Source: Cephalotus follicularis (taxonomy: Eukaryota > Streptophyta > Magnoliopsida > Oxalidales > Cephalotaceae). Taken from it: a stretch of DNA of 64,000 bases. Location of the stretch: the NCBI GenBank assembly GCA_001972305.1, contig BDDD01000987.1, positions 199,762-263,761 of the forward strand. Reading direction: 5' to 3'. This document shows, in pieces, positions 1 to 10,070 of the stretch. The position numbers and the translations under genes were made by a program. Below the pieces are notes generated by a model that had not been told where the DNA came from, did not search any database, and saw nothing but the letters and a program-made list of their open reading frames with translations. The stretch's first letter is position 1, and the number at the start of each line of letters is the position of its first letter.

Positions 1-861
1 CCTCTCCAAACTTAGAAAAAACCAACCATTTTCCAGGTCAAAAACTGCACATATATATATAGGAGAGACAAACTTGGAGGACAAGCTTGCATGGTGTCAT
101 CCATGACTCACCCATGTGAGTTTGCCTCCTAGTTGCCCATGTGTTTATTTCAAAACAATTTAGCTGATGACACATGTCCCTTAACATAAAAATATCATAA
201 GTCTTCCTTTCCTTGCTTGAAAAGTGTCCCACAATCCATTTAATTCCTCCTCAAGTGACATAAGACTTAGAATTCTGCACCTGACACAGGTCAAAGCATC
301 GACGCTTTCTCCCTAAGCGACACCAGTCACGGGCTTATCCTGAGTTCTTCAACTTACTTCCCGACTAAAGCGCTGACGCTTTCCTACAAAGCAGGGCCAC
401 TTTAAGGTCTCGTCTAGGTCAACTAAAACACATGACTTCGAAGCGTCGAAGCTTACATTTAGATCATCGTCGGTTTCCTCCAAAGCACTGACGCTTTCTA
501 GTAAGCGTCGCCGGTGTGAGGGGTTTGTCCAATTTGCCGTTGCACTGGTTTAAATCTCCATTAAAAAGGGTCCAAGCATCGCCAGTTTACCACCAAAGTG
601 TCGACTCTTTACCTGTAACCACTTAAGCCAAAATTTCCAGACCAAAGCAATAACCGATTTCAGTTTTCTTCCGAGGGGCTGCCCCCGAGCCCTTACCCGC
701 TGTCCGGGCAGCGGGACTCCCCGTCCGCTCACTAGGGAGCGGAACCCTCGAACCACCTAAGTGTAGGGTCATACTACGGGTCTCTTGAAATATTTTCCAA
801 TTACACAATAGCAATCATCTTTCCATAATTAATATCTTTAATTGAAATTCGGGTCATTACA
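1..861 (+). mobile_element. 3' part of an LTR, SL3 family
   Basis: This stretch runs from the window edge to a typical LTR end, GGGTCATTACA, at 851-861. Blocks at 290-640 (GCGTCGACGC-type array) and 660-800 (GC-rich block followed by a TACGGGTC run) recur in the same order at 50505-50940 of the complete solo LTR SL3, in the same orientation. The left end is outside the window, so solo LTR versus full element cannot be decided. ORFs here on the minus strand are shadows of the GC-rich block. Confidence 0.8.
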
Positions 862-1196
862 ATATGCGCTCGTGTTTGCCTTTCTTTTTTCCTTTAATTG
901 GTTCTCCCCATTTCTTTATTATTATTTTACCAGCAAATATTAAGGTTCGGGTCCCGTTTTTTTTGCAAATTGTGACATTTATTAATCTGATCGCCACTAA
1001 AATAAAAGTAATAATAATGCGAACATTAGGCTTTACTGTCGCGCATTAAAAATAGGCTTTAATAGCCATTTAGGGCAACATAATTACGACTTGAATGCGA
1101 AATGCCCTTTTATCACTCTGGATCTCTATCAGTTTTATTACGATTGGTCACAGACCAATTTCATAATAATTATTAATGAAATTCTGGGGCATTACA
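862..1196 (+). mobile_element. 3' end of a second LTR, hit by the 1-861 insertion
   Basis: The sequence resumes after the first LTR end and finishes with TTCTGGGGCATTACA at 1182-1196. It then joins directly to the tail of the tandem Ty3 array; the same tail position (gttcttttgt) is uninterrupted near 57231. This is best read as a second LTR that inserted in the array tail and was then hit by the 1-861 element. The family was not identified, and its left end and target duplication are outside the window. Confidence 0.6.
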
Positions 1197-1620
1197 GTTC
1201 TTTTGTCTAACTCCAAAGTAGGATTTTATGTTACTAAGAATGCATATCTTGACTGGCATATATTGTGAAATAATAGAATAATTTGGGAAAGCTCCTTAAT
1301 TGAGATGTGTTTTGATTCAAGAACTTGAAACGAGATAATAAAATTCAAGTATTGGGGTTGCCTATGAATTTTTAAGTAGAGATACATTTAACTTACTAGC
1401 AATGTTGAAATGAACTGAATTTTGTGTGTTCATTCGCTGAAATACACTCACAAGACAAAACTCATCCACTAGGGCCACCTATGCTAAATATAAGCGTGAT
1501 TCCTACGAAAGTGAGTTAGTTTTTGTTATGTTTTCTGTTTTAGTTTTTGTCTTTGTATTTTTGTTTTACCTTTCCGTTTTGTTTGCTTGAGGGCAAGCAA
1601 AGTTTAAGTATGGGGGTATT
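1197..1620 (+). mobile_element. 3' tail of an upstream array unit (unit 0)
   Basis: Non-coding tail just before an LTR, matching 7477-7877, 35708-36147 and 57231-57669 of units 1-3. It ends with a polypurine stretch, AAGTATGGGGGTATT, directly before LTR-A. Its presence shows that LTR-A is not the left end of the array. At least one more unit of the family lay upstream. Confidence 0.8.
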
Positions 1621-1831
1621 TGTTTCGCATAAGAATGTGTTATTTTTAATGATTTATTTGTTATATTTTTATGCATGGAATAGAATACTTTGGTTGTGTT
1701 ATGTTGATTTTAAGGAACTAGAGCTCAAAGATCAAAGTGCATAAATACTACCCAAATTGGCGCAAATTTAAGTGAAAAAGATTAAAGCTTGATGACTTGA
1801 AGAATTCACAAATTTCTGCCAAAAATAGGGT

Positions 1832-2093
1832 TAAGCATCGACGCCTTGCTTGTAAGCGTCGACGTTTAAGAAGAAAACGTCAGCAGTTACATACAGAATG
1901 GCTCTGCTTTATTCTAGAGAGTTTAACAATTGAATTTCACCCTTTAAGCGTCAACGCCTTAAATAAAATGTAAACGCTTTAGTAAACCGTCGACGCCCAA
2001 AAAGAAAGCCTTGAAGCTCAACACAGCAACGCAAAGCGCATCTCAACAGAACACATCAAACCGTCGATGCCCAAGACGTAAGCATCGATGCTT
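1832..2093 (+). promoter_or_regulatory. GCGTCGACGC-type near-palindrome array in LTR-A U3
   Basis: About seven copies of a degenerate palindrome with consensus AAGCGTCGACGCTT: near 1832, 1854, 1946, 1985, 2059, 2080, plus weaker ones at 1869 and 1966. Most variants (GCATCGATGC, GCGTCAACGC) are C-to-T or G-to-A changes at the three CpGs, as expected for methylated DNA. The last copy lies about 108 bp before the TATA box. A role as a factor-binding array is inference. Confidence 0.6.
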
Positions 2094-2200
2094 ACGACTA
2101 CTGATAGCAAATGTTGAAAGTTTTCTGATTGTAATTATTTTCCTTAAACAATTTTAAGTAGGTTAAACCTTTTCCTTTTCTTGTTCCACGAGATTTTATG

Positions 2201-2208
2201 TATAAATA
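2201..2208 (+). promoter_or_regulatory. TATA box of LTR-A
   Basis: TATAAATA lies after a C/T-rich stretch and before a block (gacaagttaggtcac) kept in all LTR copies. The equivalent is TATAAATA at 52302 in LTR-C and TATAAAAA near 26549 in LTR-B. It is altered to TATAGATA near 58247 in LTR-D. Transcription would start near 2230-2240. Confidence 0.6.
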
Positions 2209-2505
2209 GACAAGTTAGGTCACAAAAACAAGTGTACAAGCTAGTGACAAGCTTTGCCACCATTAGTTTTCTTCTTTAATTCTTGTAGTTTTTATTCAAT
2301 GTTTAGTAGCTAAACCTTTAAGGTTTTTAGGGCAAGAACAAAGCCTAGATTGTATTGTTTCAATTCCATCGATAAAAATTCTTGAAGTTTTGATTTGTTC
2401 TTCAATTTTCTGCCTTCACACACACTTTGTCTGTCTGATTGAAATCCACAAACATCTTGTCGGTGAATAAGAACGTTGGTGAATAAATGGTTTTTAATGT
2501 GATCA

Positions 2506-2700
2506 ATGGAGTCTACTCATACGGTTTGTTACGCTGAACACACTCCGTATAGACCTAGCATGACTACTCATACGATTTGTCGTCACTGTAACACTCCGTA
2601 TGGACCAAGCATGACTACACATACGATTCGTCAGCAAAGTCGCACTCCGTATCGACCTAGCTGCTGTTGGTTATCAAGGTTTGATCATTCAAGTAAGTGA
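2506..2700 (+). CDS. small LTR ORF of 17-residue Cys/His repeats
   Basis: 64 codons from ATG at 2506 to TGA. The protein is three copies of a 17-residue unit of the type THTVCHAEHTPYRPSMT, encoded by a perfect-length 51-bp tandem repeat, plus a short tail ending WLSRFDHSSK. The unit has Cys and His at zinc-finger-like spacing, but no known family is recognised. It lies about 270 nt downstream of the predicted start of transcription, so it would be an early leader ORF ahead of gag. It stays open in LTR-C and LTR-D and up to the insertion in LTR-B, while every gag copy is broken. Against function, the copies differ by many amino-acid changes. It may be only a minisatellite whose 51-bp unit happens to keep frame. 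Confidence 0.35.
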   Translation: MESTHTVCYAEHTPYRPSMTTHTICRHCNTPYGPSMTTHTIRQQSRTPYRPSCCWLSRFDHSSK

Positions 2701-3122
2701 ATTGTTCAACAAAATCTATGGTGAGGTTCTATACCCTAAAGCCGCTTTTCTCTTATATATTTCAGTTAGTTTATTTGCTGCCTTCATTAGTTTTTAATTT
2801 GCATGCTGATTTCCTGTTAGTTTTCGCATCAGTGCTTTAACCGTCGTCGCCTACCCTGTAAGCTTCAACGTTTTCATGGTTTAATTCTATTCACGTTGAC
2901 GCCTTGACAAAGCATTGACGACTTCAGCTATTGTTTTAATTAGTTAGTTTATTTTGCATGTATAGCAGTAGTTTTAATAAATAATATATGATTTTGCATA
3001 CTATGCCTAAGATAAATAGATTAAAATTAATTTAATTTGATTTCCTATTGTTTGACCCGTTACTGCACAATCATGCACTTGCAGTAGAAATTTAAAACAT
3101 TCAAAACACGTGAACAAGTGTT

Positions 3123-3139
3123 TGGAGCCGTTGACAAGG
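3123..3139 (+). other. decayed primer-binding site (tRNA-Asp type), unit 1
   Basis: TGGAGCCGTTGACAAGG, seven bases after the end of LTR-A, matches the complement of the plant tRNA-Asp 3' end (TGGCGCCGTTGCCGGGG) at 13 of 17 positions. The intact version is on the minus strand at 8261-8277. Unit 3 lacks the site. Confidence 0.7.
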
Positions 3140-3452
3140 AAATAAGTTTTAGATTAATTTTAATTTATTTAACTGATTTGTAGTATTTAGTTTAGTTAGT
3201 TAATTAATTGCATTAAAAAAATTTAGTTTTCTGGTTTGCTTTAAGTTTGTGTTTTTTGCCTTAATTTATGTTAGCTAATTCTGTTTAGTATTTTCTGTTT
3301 TAGTCTGTGTTTTGTGTTTGTTCTTAATTCCCCGTTCGTGTGTTCCGTTAGTGTTTTGTTCGTTTTCCGTTTTTGTTTTTTGTTAATGTATCACCGATTG
3401 GGTTCGTGATCCAAACAATAGTCTTCAAAGGATTAATCATCAATGAACAACA

Positions 3453-5170
3453 GTGGGGGACGAACGACCCATACAAACTCTACGTGATAGATTTTACCCC
3501 GAGAGGACAGTGCAACCATCCTTTATACTGTTGCCTCCTCCTCAAGGGAACAATTTTGAGTTAAAATCTCAGTTTATTAGCTTGCTTCAACACTTTCATG
3601 GTTTACCCAATAAGGATGCATATCTCTTGCTTCGCGAGTTCGTCGAGGTATGTGCCCTCATGAAACTTCAGCAACTCTCTGATGATGCGATAAAATTATG
3701 ATTCATAAATTTTCCTCTGAAAGATGGAGATAAAAAGTGGCTCTATAGGCTCCCAAATGGTTCCATCTCTATATGGGACCATTTCATTGTTTCATTCCTT
3801 AAGAAGTTCTTTCCACTTCATAAAACCAATAAACTTAGGAACGACATTCTCCAGTTTTGCAAGCAACCCAATGAATAATTTTCTAGGTGTATGGAACATT
3901 TTAAAGACATTCTTTTAGAGTTTCCACTTTGCGGTCTAAACACATGGCATTTATGCCAAATCATTTACGAAGGTATCGACTACCAGACCAAGCAATTGGT
4001 CAAATCAATGTGTCCCAATGGGTTCACCTCATACACTGCTGAGAACGAAGCATGTAATTTCCTTTTAGATTTGGGTGAGTGAACTAGGGAGTGGGAGTCC
4101 ACTTCAATTTCTGAGAGAGCTTTGCCAGGTAAGGGGTATGTCATAGAAGGAGCAGTTGCTAAGGAGGCACAGTTAGACAGCCTCCTCACGATATTAGAGT
4201 CAATAGTTAGGGGTTCCGCGCAAGTAAATCACATTGATCAAAGTAACCCTATGTGTTCTTGGTGCTGGTCACCAAATCATGTTGTTGAAGAATGCCAAAG
4301 TTACATTGAAAATCAATACTCTCCAGAGAACGTTTTCGCATTGAATCAATACAATTCGTATAGTACCACTTACAATCTCGATTGGTGAAGTCACCCAAAC
4401 TTCTCGTGGAGCCTAGGGCAAAACATAAGAGGACCTTCAAACTTTTCTGGTCCAACCTCACATTTTTTGGGGCAACCATCGAGCTTCACTAGCCAGTCTG
4501 CACCGCAGCAGACCTTTCAAAGGTTTACCCCAGCTTTTAATAATTTCTGACCATCCTTCACACCATAAAATCAATACAAAAATCAACAATCACCTGGATT
4601 GTTGAACCAAACGAAAGACACGTCTAGAATTTCCTCATCAGAAAAGAGCATGGAGCTTCTCATGAGCACCATAATGACTAGTTAGCATAACATGGATAAG
4701 CAAATTTCATAGCTTGCATCTGCTCTACATGAATGTGAGAAAGGCAAAATGCCTTCCCAACCAGTCCCAAATCCTAAGACTATTATGAACCAGCCCGTTC
4801 ACATCCAACCACCATCTAATCCACAATGCCCCTCTTCTTCTTCGGGATCATCGAACCAAGTGTTTGTTATGAAGAGTGAAGGTGAGGAAAAACCAACAAA
4901 GAATACAAAAAATTTGAGCGAGCAGTTGGATGAGACCTTGGCGCACAAAAGTTTAAAAGAACAGTTGGTTGACTCCTTTGCGCAGCCAACAAATGCAAGC
5001 GCGTCAGACGAAGAGAAGGAAGATGAAGAGGACAAGAAGAAGAAACAACCAGTGGTTTTACAAGAACGTTCATATGATCCCCCGGCTCCTTTTCCAAAAT
5101 GATTTCAAAGTAAGAAAGCCCCGGCAATGGAAAAGATAGTATAAGTGATTAAAAAGTCCAAATCAACCTT
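3453..5170 (+). pseudogene. gag, unit 1 (Athila/Tat-type Ty3), decayed
   Basis: One reading frame aligns end to end with the gag of unit 3. The start codon is GTG in place of the ATG seen at 53379. A premature TGA at 3699 and about nine further stops break it. Retrotransposon-gag motifs are clear: FELKSQFISLL, FHGLPN, DAYLLLREF, KKWLY, FLKKFFPLHKTNKLRND, then a helical region ending in TREWES. A Cys/His motif (CSWCWSPNHVVEECQ, near 4257) is the likely zinc knuckle. An acidic, lysine-rich stretch and YDPPAPFPK precede the protease. Gag forms the particle and packages RNA; this copy cannot make it. Confidence 0.85.
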
Positions 5171-5173
5171 CCA

Positions 5174-5742
5174 TTGCTTGATGCTATCACTCAGGTTCCT
5201 TCTTATGCAAAAGCCCTAAAAGACTTATGCACGGAAAAGAGGATCCTTCAGACCCTGAAAAATGCTTTCTTTGCAGCCACTATCACTGCGATTATTTCAC
5301 AACCGAAGATTCCAAAGTACAAAGATCTTGGCTACCCAACAATCTCTTGTGTGATTGGGAATACAAAAGTTGAACATGCCTTGCTCGATTCAGGAGGCAG
5401 TGTGAATCCGTTGCCTTCGTTAGTTTTTGAGCAACTTGGTTTAGGAGAGTTGTGCCCGACCAAGATGACGTTGAAATTAGCTGATAGGTTGGCGAAAGTA
5501 CCAAGTGGGAAAATTGAGGATGTTATGATAAAGGTTGGTGAGTTTTTCTTTCCTATCAACTTTGTCGTATTAGATACCTAACCTATTGCAAATATAAAAG
5601 ACCAACTCTCAGTTATCCTTGGTAGGCCATTTTTGGCAATGAGTAATGCTTTAATTAATTGCCGAAATGGTCTCATGAAGTTGAGTTTCGGAAAGTTGTT
5701 AATGGAATTCAACATCTTCTGCTTGGGAAAGCATCCACACGA
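5174..5742 (+). pseudogene. aspartic protease region, unit 1
   Basis: Frame differs from gag by one lost base just upstream. Retropepsin of the Athila/Tat type: conserved lead-in QVPSYAKALKDLC, the active-site triad region LLDSGGSVNPLPSLVF (canonical form LLDSGASVNLLP), the flap-like LADR...VPSGKIEDVMIKV, and the trailing VILGRPFLA...INCRNGLMKLSFG. A stop at 5579 breaks it. Ala to Gly after DSG and Leu to Pro in NLLP are further changes. In complete relatives the reverse transcriptase follows; here the sequence goes straight to a spacer module, so pol is missing, not displaced. Confidence 0.85.
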
Positions 5743-6239
5743 CTTCGAGGAAGTCTATGTGATACGATCGATTCATGAAACTTTTGACACGTATTTTGAC
5801 GCCGACTTAGATCACGACTTTGTTGAGTGTATGAGAGAATTCGAGGAAATGGAAGCTACCCAAAAGGAAACGTTAACGTGGCTAGAAAATGAGGAAGTGT
5901 TAACGTGGCTTGAAATAAACTCAATTAGCCAACTTCTGATAGTAAATGGGATCATCTACCCATTACACTCACGAATTTGCCACGCCTGGCAAAACATACT
6001 TTGACGAAGATTTTGATAGAGACTTCATGGAATGTGTAAGGGAATTCGAGGAATTAGAGGTCACGAAAAAAAAAACTGAGTTGTTTGGACAATGGGATCA
6101 ATTATTCTATATCGGATAGTCAATTGGACGATCTTTCCCATTTAACTCGTAACTTAGCACGCCGTCTCACCCTTACACAATTTTTTAAAATAATTTTTTC
6201 TATATTACAGACAAAATCGGATGGAGGGTGAACATTCGT
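5743..6239 (+). pseudogene. duplicated DFVEC/WLEN spacer module, unit 1
   Basis: After the protease comes a module of about 65 codons that occurs twice. Each copy reads like TYFDxDxDxDFVECMREFEEME, TxKExLxWLEN, then SDSxxDxLSHxT. Copy one starts near 5782 and the second near 5995, with frame damage between. The same two copies occur in units 2 and 3. No known domain is recognised. It occupies the place where reverse transcriptase, RNase H and most of integrase should be. Confidence 0.6.
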
Positions 6240-6713
6240 ATGGACCAAATGTTTGACTGGTTGGTTGGCCAAGCATATTCGTGTTCTATTGATGGTTTTT
6301 ATTAGTGGAAATCTTGTTGGGATGGTTCCTCCAGTGTAAAAATTGTTTTCTCACGTTGTGTGTTTACGATTGACAAGATAGGTTTTGGTGATGCATTCGC
6401 ATATTATAATTCTCATGATGGTTTTTACTGGTGGAAATCATGGTGGGATAATTCTTATTTTGTACAAACTGTTTTCACACCTTATGATTTGGAATGTAAT
6501 TTTGATGGTTTTTATTGGTGGATATCATGTTGGAATGATGTTTATATTGTTAAAACTATGATTTCACCTGGTGTGTTTGAGTTTGTTAAGACATAAATTG
6601 GAGAGGCGCTTAAGATGAACGGGCAGCGAGCAATAACATTTTTAAAGCATCAAGCTGCATTGATGAAGGAGGCCATGGACTTTCATGAGCCTCGTTATTT
6701 CGAGCTTCCATGA
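6240..6713 (+). pseudogene. GFYWW triplicate plus integrase-tail-like end, unit 1
   Basis: Frame opens MDQMFDW and runs to a stop at 6711 with two internal stops (6301 and 6594). It contains three repeats built around GFYWWKS, then VFEFVKT, an expected IGEALKMNGQR segment and a conserved end HEPRYFE. KMNGQR (KVNGQR in unit 3) resembles the FKVNGQRLK end of Athila/Tat integrases. GFYWW followed by VK and a late Cys resembles the GFYWPT...FVKxCDxC zinc-binding part of the same integrases. Both links are by eye and moderate. The unit 3 copy (56157-56642) is intact. Confidence 0.5.
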
Positions 6714-7877
6714 TCATATTCGGTAAACCATACCCCTTTTGTTCTTTATTTTATTTCATTGTTTCTTATATTTTTCATCATTCATTGATATTTCTTTATT
6801 TGATTTTCATTGCATTGAGGACAATGCAAAATTTAAGTATGGGGGGGTTTACACCAAAGTTCATTTTAATTTTTAAAGTAGGAATAAATATGGATATGCT
6901 TAGAAATAATAGAAAACCCCATATGAGAAATAATAAAAATTCTATTTTCAAGGACAAGAAAAGAAATGCATCTCAAGGTAGGAGTTTGTGCAATAATTAA
7001 AAAGTTAAATGAAAGAAAAATAAACCAATCTTGTGTGTTTTTAAAAGTTTCATAAATCTTAGGGATGAGGAGGACAAGGAATTGATGCTCTTGCATATAT
7101 ATATACAATACAAAAAGAATAACAAAAATAAAGTTCTTTTACCTCTTTGAATTCAGTCTTAGTATGTAGCCTATTTGATTCTAGTAATTAAGCCTTAGGG
7201 GTGTTCTACACCTACTTCCATAAAGCCAACTGGTTTGAGAGTAACTGGTCGGAAGCTCACTACATGGGTCTTTTAGAAGGCTAAAAAGGCTAAAACATTG
7301 CACAAATTTATTTTGGTCAAGTTTTCATTGTTGCATGTGCGAATTACAAATTCTTAAGCTACTTAGTGTTTTGGATGTCTGGTGTTTGCTCCATCCATGA
7401 CAATTCATATGGAAAGGTAGTAGAGGAATGGTTGAAATAAGCAAAAGAAAATTAAAAGAAAGTTTCAATGGCTTTTGTTATGTTACTAAGAATGCATATC
7501 TTGACTGGCATATATGGTGAAATAACAGAAAATTTTGGTAAAGCTCCTTAATTTAGATGTGTTTTGATTCAAGAACTTTAAACGAGATACTAAAATTCAA
7601 GTATGGGGGTTGCCTATGAATTTTTAAGTAGAGTTACATTTAACTTACTAGCAAGGTTGAAATGAATTGAATTTTTTGTGTTTATTCACTGGAAAACACT
7701 CACAAGACAAAACTCGTCCACTAGGGCCACCTAGGGGTCTAAATGCAATCGTGATTCCTACGAAAGTGTGTTAGGTTTTTGTTTTTGTTTTTTGCTTTTG
7801 TTTTTGCATTTGTATTTTTGTTTTAACTTTCCGTTTTGTTTGCCTAAGGACAACCAAAGTCTAAGTATGTGGGTATT
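6714..7877 (+). mobile_element. non-coding 3' tail of unit 1
   Basis: About 1.16 kb between the last coding remnant and LTR-B. It has no convincing ORF. It carries three AAGTATGGGGG-like polypurine tracts (near 6836, 7600 and 7863; the last is decayed) and the block (ctaactccaaagtagg in related copies) that identifies tails of units 0, 2 and 3. Confidence 0.7.
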
Positions 7878-7891
7878 TGTTAAGCTTAAAT
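7878..7891 (+). mobile_element. stub of LTR-B, first 14 bases
   Basis: TGTTAAGCTTAAA follows the polypurine tract exactly where units 2 and 3 begin a full LTR (TGTTTGGCTTAAA at 57670). LTR identity is then lost and inverted sequence begins. The join lies on a perfect 10-bp palindrome, TTAAGCTTAA, at 7880-7889. The missing LTR continues, after a gap of about 97 bp, at 26079. Confidence 0.6.
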
Positions 7892-8283
7892 ATCCTCACG
7901 GGGTAAATTCTATCACGTAGAGTTTTTACTGGTCTTTCGTCCGCCATTGCTGTTCGTTGATGATTAATCCTTTGAAGACGATTGTTTGGACCACGAACCC
8001 AATCAGTGATACATTAACAAAAAACAAAAATGGAAAACGAACAAAACACTAACGGAATGCACAAACGGAGAATTAATAACTAACGCAAAACACACACTAA
8101 ATCAGAAAATACTAAACAGAATTAGCTAACATAAATTAATGCAGAAAACACAAACTGAAAGCAAACCAGAAAATTAATTTTTTTTTATGTAATTAATTAA
8201 CTAACTAAACTAAATACTACGAATAAGTTAAATAAATTAAATTTAATCTAAAACTTATTACCCCGGCAACGGCGCCAAAAACT
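7892..8283 (-). mobile_element. inverted 5' leader and gag start of unit 2
   Basis: Read on the minus strand this is the leader plus the first 17 codons of gag. The ATG is at 7947 (minus) and the protein starts MADERPVKTLRDRIYPVR, homologous to the unit 3 start at 53379. The rest of this gag resumes on the plus strand at 32438 from about codon 36. The leader keeps an intact tRNA-Asp primer site. Confidence 0.8.
8261..8277 (-). other. intact primer-binding site (tRNA-Asp)
   Basis: Minus-strand TGGCGCCGTTGCCGGGG is the exact complement of the last 17 bases (with CCA) of plant tRNA-Asp. This primer is typical of Athila/Tat Ty3 elements. It is the only undamaged copy of this site in the window. 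Confidence 0.9.
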
Positions 8284-8761
8284 TGTTCACGTGTTTTGAA
8301 TGTTTTAAATTTGTACCGCAAGTGCACGGTTGTGCAGTAACGAGTCGAACAATAGGAAATCAAATTAAATTAATTTTAATCTATTTAACTTAGGCATAGT
8401 ATGCAAAATCATATGTTATTTATCAAAACTACTCCTAAACATGCAAAATAAACTAACTAATTAAAACAACAGCAGAAGGCGTCGACGCTTTGTCAAGTCA
8501 TCGACGTGAATAGAATTAAAGCAGGAAAACGTCGAAGCTTACAGGGTAGGCAACGACGGTTAAAGCACTGATGCAAAAACCAAAAGGAAATCAGCATGCA
8601 AATTAAAAACTAATCAAGGCAGCAAATAAACTAACTGAAACATATAAGAGAAACGCGGTTTTAGGGTATAGAAACTCACCACAGATTATGTTGAACAATT
8701 CACTTACTTGAATGATCAAACCTTGATAACCAACGGCAGTTAGGTCGATACGGGGTGTGAC
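8284..8761 (-). mobile_element. inverted 3' part of LTR-B
   Basis: Minus strand matches the last 478 bp of LTR-A, C and D, ending ACACGTGAACA next to the primer site. Its other end, GTCACACCCCGTATCG, is the continuation of the LTR at the point where CH1 inserted (GTCGCACTCCGTATCG in LTR-A and C). It includes the final codons of the small LTR ORF. Lengths of the pieces at 26079-26975 and here add to a full-length LTR. Confidence 0.85.
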
Positions 8762-9253
8762 TGTCATGCCCCGAACCATGGGGTCACCCCCACGACTCGA
8801 CCCGTGGCATACTATCCTTCACTACCGCAAAAGTGCTATAAATTTAAAACTTAAATCATTCATATGACACCAGTGGAATAACAATCCATTCAAAAACTAA
8901 ATCTTATAATCTTCTGAAAATCGGGCATGATGTATTCGTTTATAGGACTAAACTCCCTGCAAACAAAACCACAGTTTATATAACTGGGCTCAGCCCTTAA
9001 CAACCACACTCCCGAAGGAGGAATCAATAGTTTATACTATCTCAATGCATCAACACACATCTCATAAGCTCTGCCACATGTCGGCAGGTCGATAGCTGAA
9101 TAAAACATAACTCTACTACATCTTTAAACTAGTCTCTTATACATACAAGCTCTTTTACAACCTGGCTAACAAAAGCTTCTACAAGAAAGCTCATCCATCG
9201 CAGCCTGTCTCCTTGTGATCCATCACCTGGGCCTAAGCCTGACCCATTCCGCA

Positions 9254-10070
9254 TACAGGGGAAATGGGTCAGCGACATAATGTCATGTAGGTATACTATG
9301 CTAGGCATGCAATAGTATAACAATGTATGCTCTCTAATGCAACAGCATAATAGTATGCCATGCGTGTAACAGTATAGCCATATATGCATGGCATGTCATC
9401 TGTATAAATGCTAAGTGATGCAACAACATAATAGTATGATATGCGTGTAATAGTATAACAATGGATGCCTTCTAATGTAACAACATAATAACAGGATATG
9501 CGTGCAATATAATAACTATGTGTGTATGGCAGTCGTATACATAACTAGCAAGTATAAACTACTCCAGTATACCAACCCTCCCTAAGCGGTGGCATACGAG
9601 CTAGACCCTATGTAACATCAAAGGCCAATGGCCTGCAGACACTCAATAATCATACTATAATCATACCATGGAAACAATCAACCATGAGGTACATCCATCC
9701 CAGTCTGAACACTGCTCGTGTCATAGCTATGTGGACATAGGATAACACTGGCCATATGAAACTCTACTACTAAGGAAGTCGCGATCAATCCAAAGGAGTC
9801 AGCTGGTCAACCCGAAAATGAGGGAGCCGCGATCTATCTAGATGAGTCAGCAAGATCATCCACTATAATACTGAGCAGCCGCGATCAATCCAGAGGAGTC
9901 AGCTGGTCAACCCTAACATGAGGGAACCGCGATCAATCCAGAGGAGTCTGCAAGATATCCAATATAATACTGAGGAGCTGCGATCAATACAGAGGAGTCA
10001 GCTGGTCAACCCTAACATGAGGGAATCGCGATCAATCTAGAGGAGTCGGCAAGGCCACCTCTAAAGACCT
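9254..10070 (-). repeat. two minisatellites in the CH1 LTR
   Basis: At 9254-9545 a degenerate repeat of roughly 70-80 bp carries the words gcaatagtataacaatg, gcaacagcataatagtatg. At 9770-10065 units of about 48 and 51 bp alternate, each with GATCAATCCAGAGGAGTC followed by either agctggtcaaccctaa or tgcaagat. Both arrays recur in reverse orientation in the right CH1 LTR (29830-30070 and 29316-29590). Confidence 0.75.

Larger units (their letters stand above)
1621..3116 (+). mobile_element. LTR-A of the Athila/Tat-like Ty3 array
   Basis: 1496 bp bounded by TGTTTCGC and ACACGTGAACA, preceded by a polypurine tract and followed by a decayed tRNA-Asp primer site. Three other copies have nearly the same length: LTR-B about 1481 bp after reassembly, LTR-C 1485 and LTR-D 1491. 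Order inside: U3 with a GCGTCGACGC-type array (1832-2093), TATA box (2201), a leader holding a three-copy 51-bp repeat and small ORF (2506-2700), then a second weaker group of the same motif near 2836-2925. Confidence 0.88.

Noticed and set aside
660..770. GC-rich block resembling organelle or rRNA sequence (also 50805-50930)
   Set aside because: It is part of the SL3-family LTR in both places; no rRNA or plastid gene features could be read.
5127..5180. Programmed frameshift as an established feature
   Set aside because: The heptamer is not a standard slippery site and all copies could inherit one deletion; listed as a question only.
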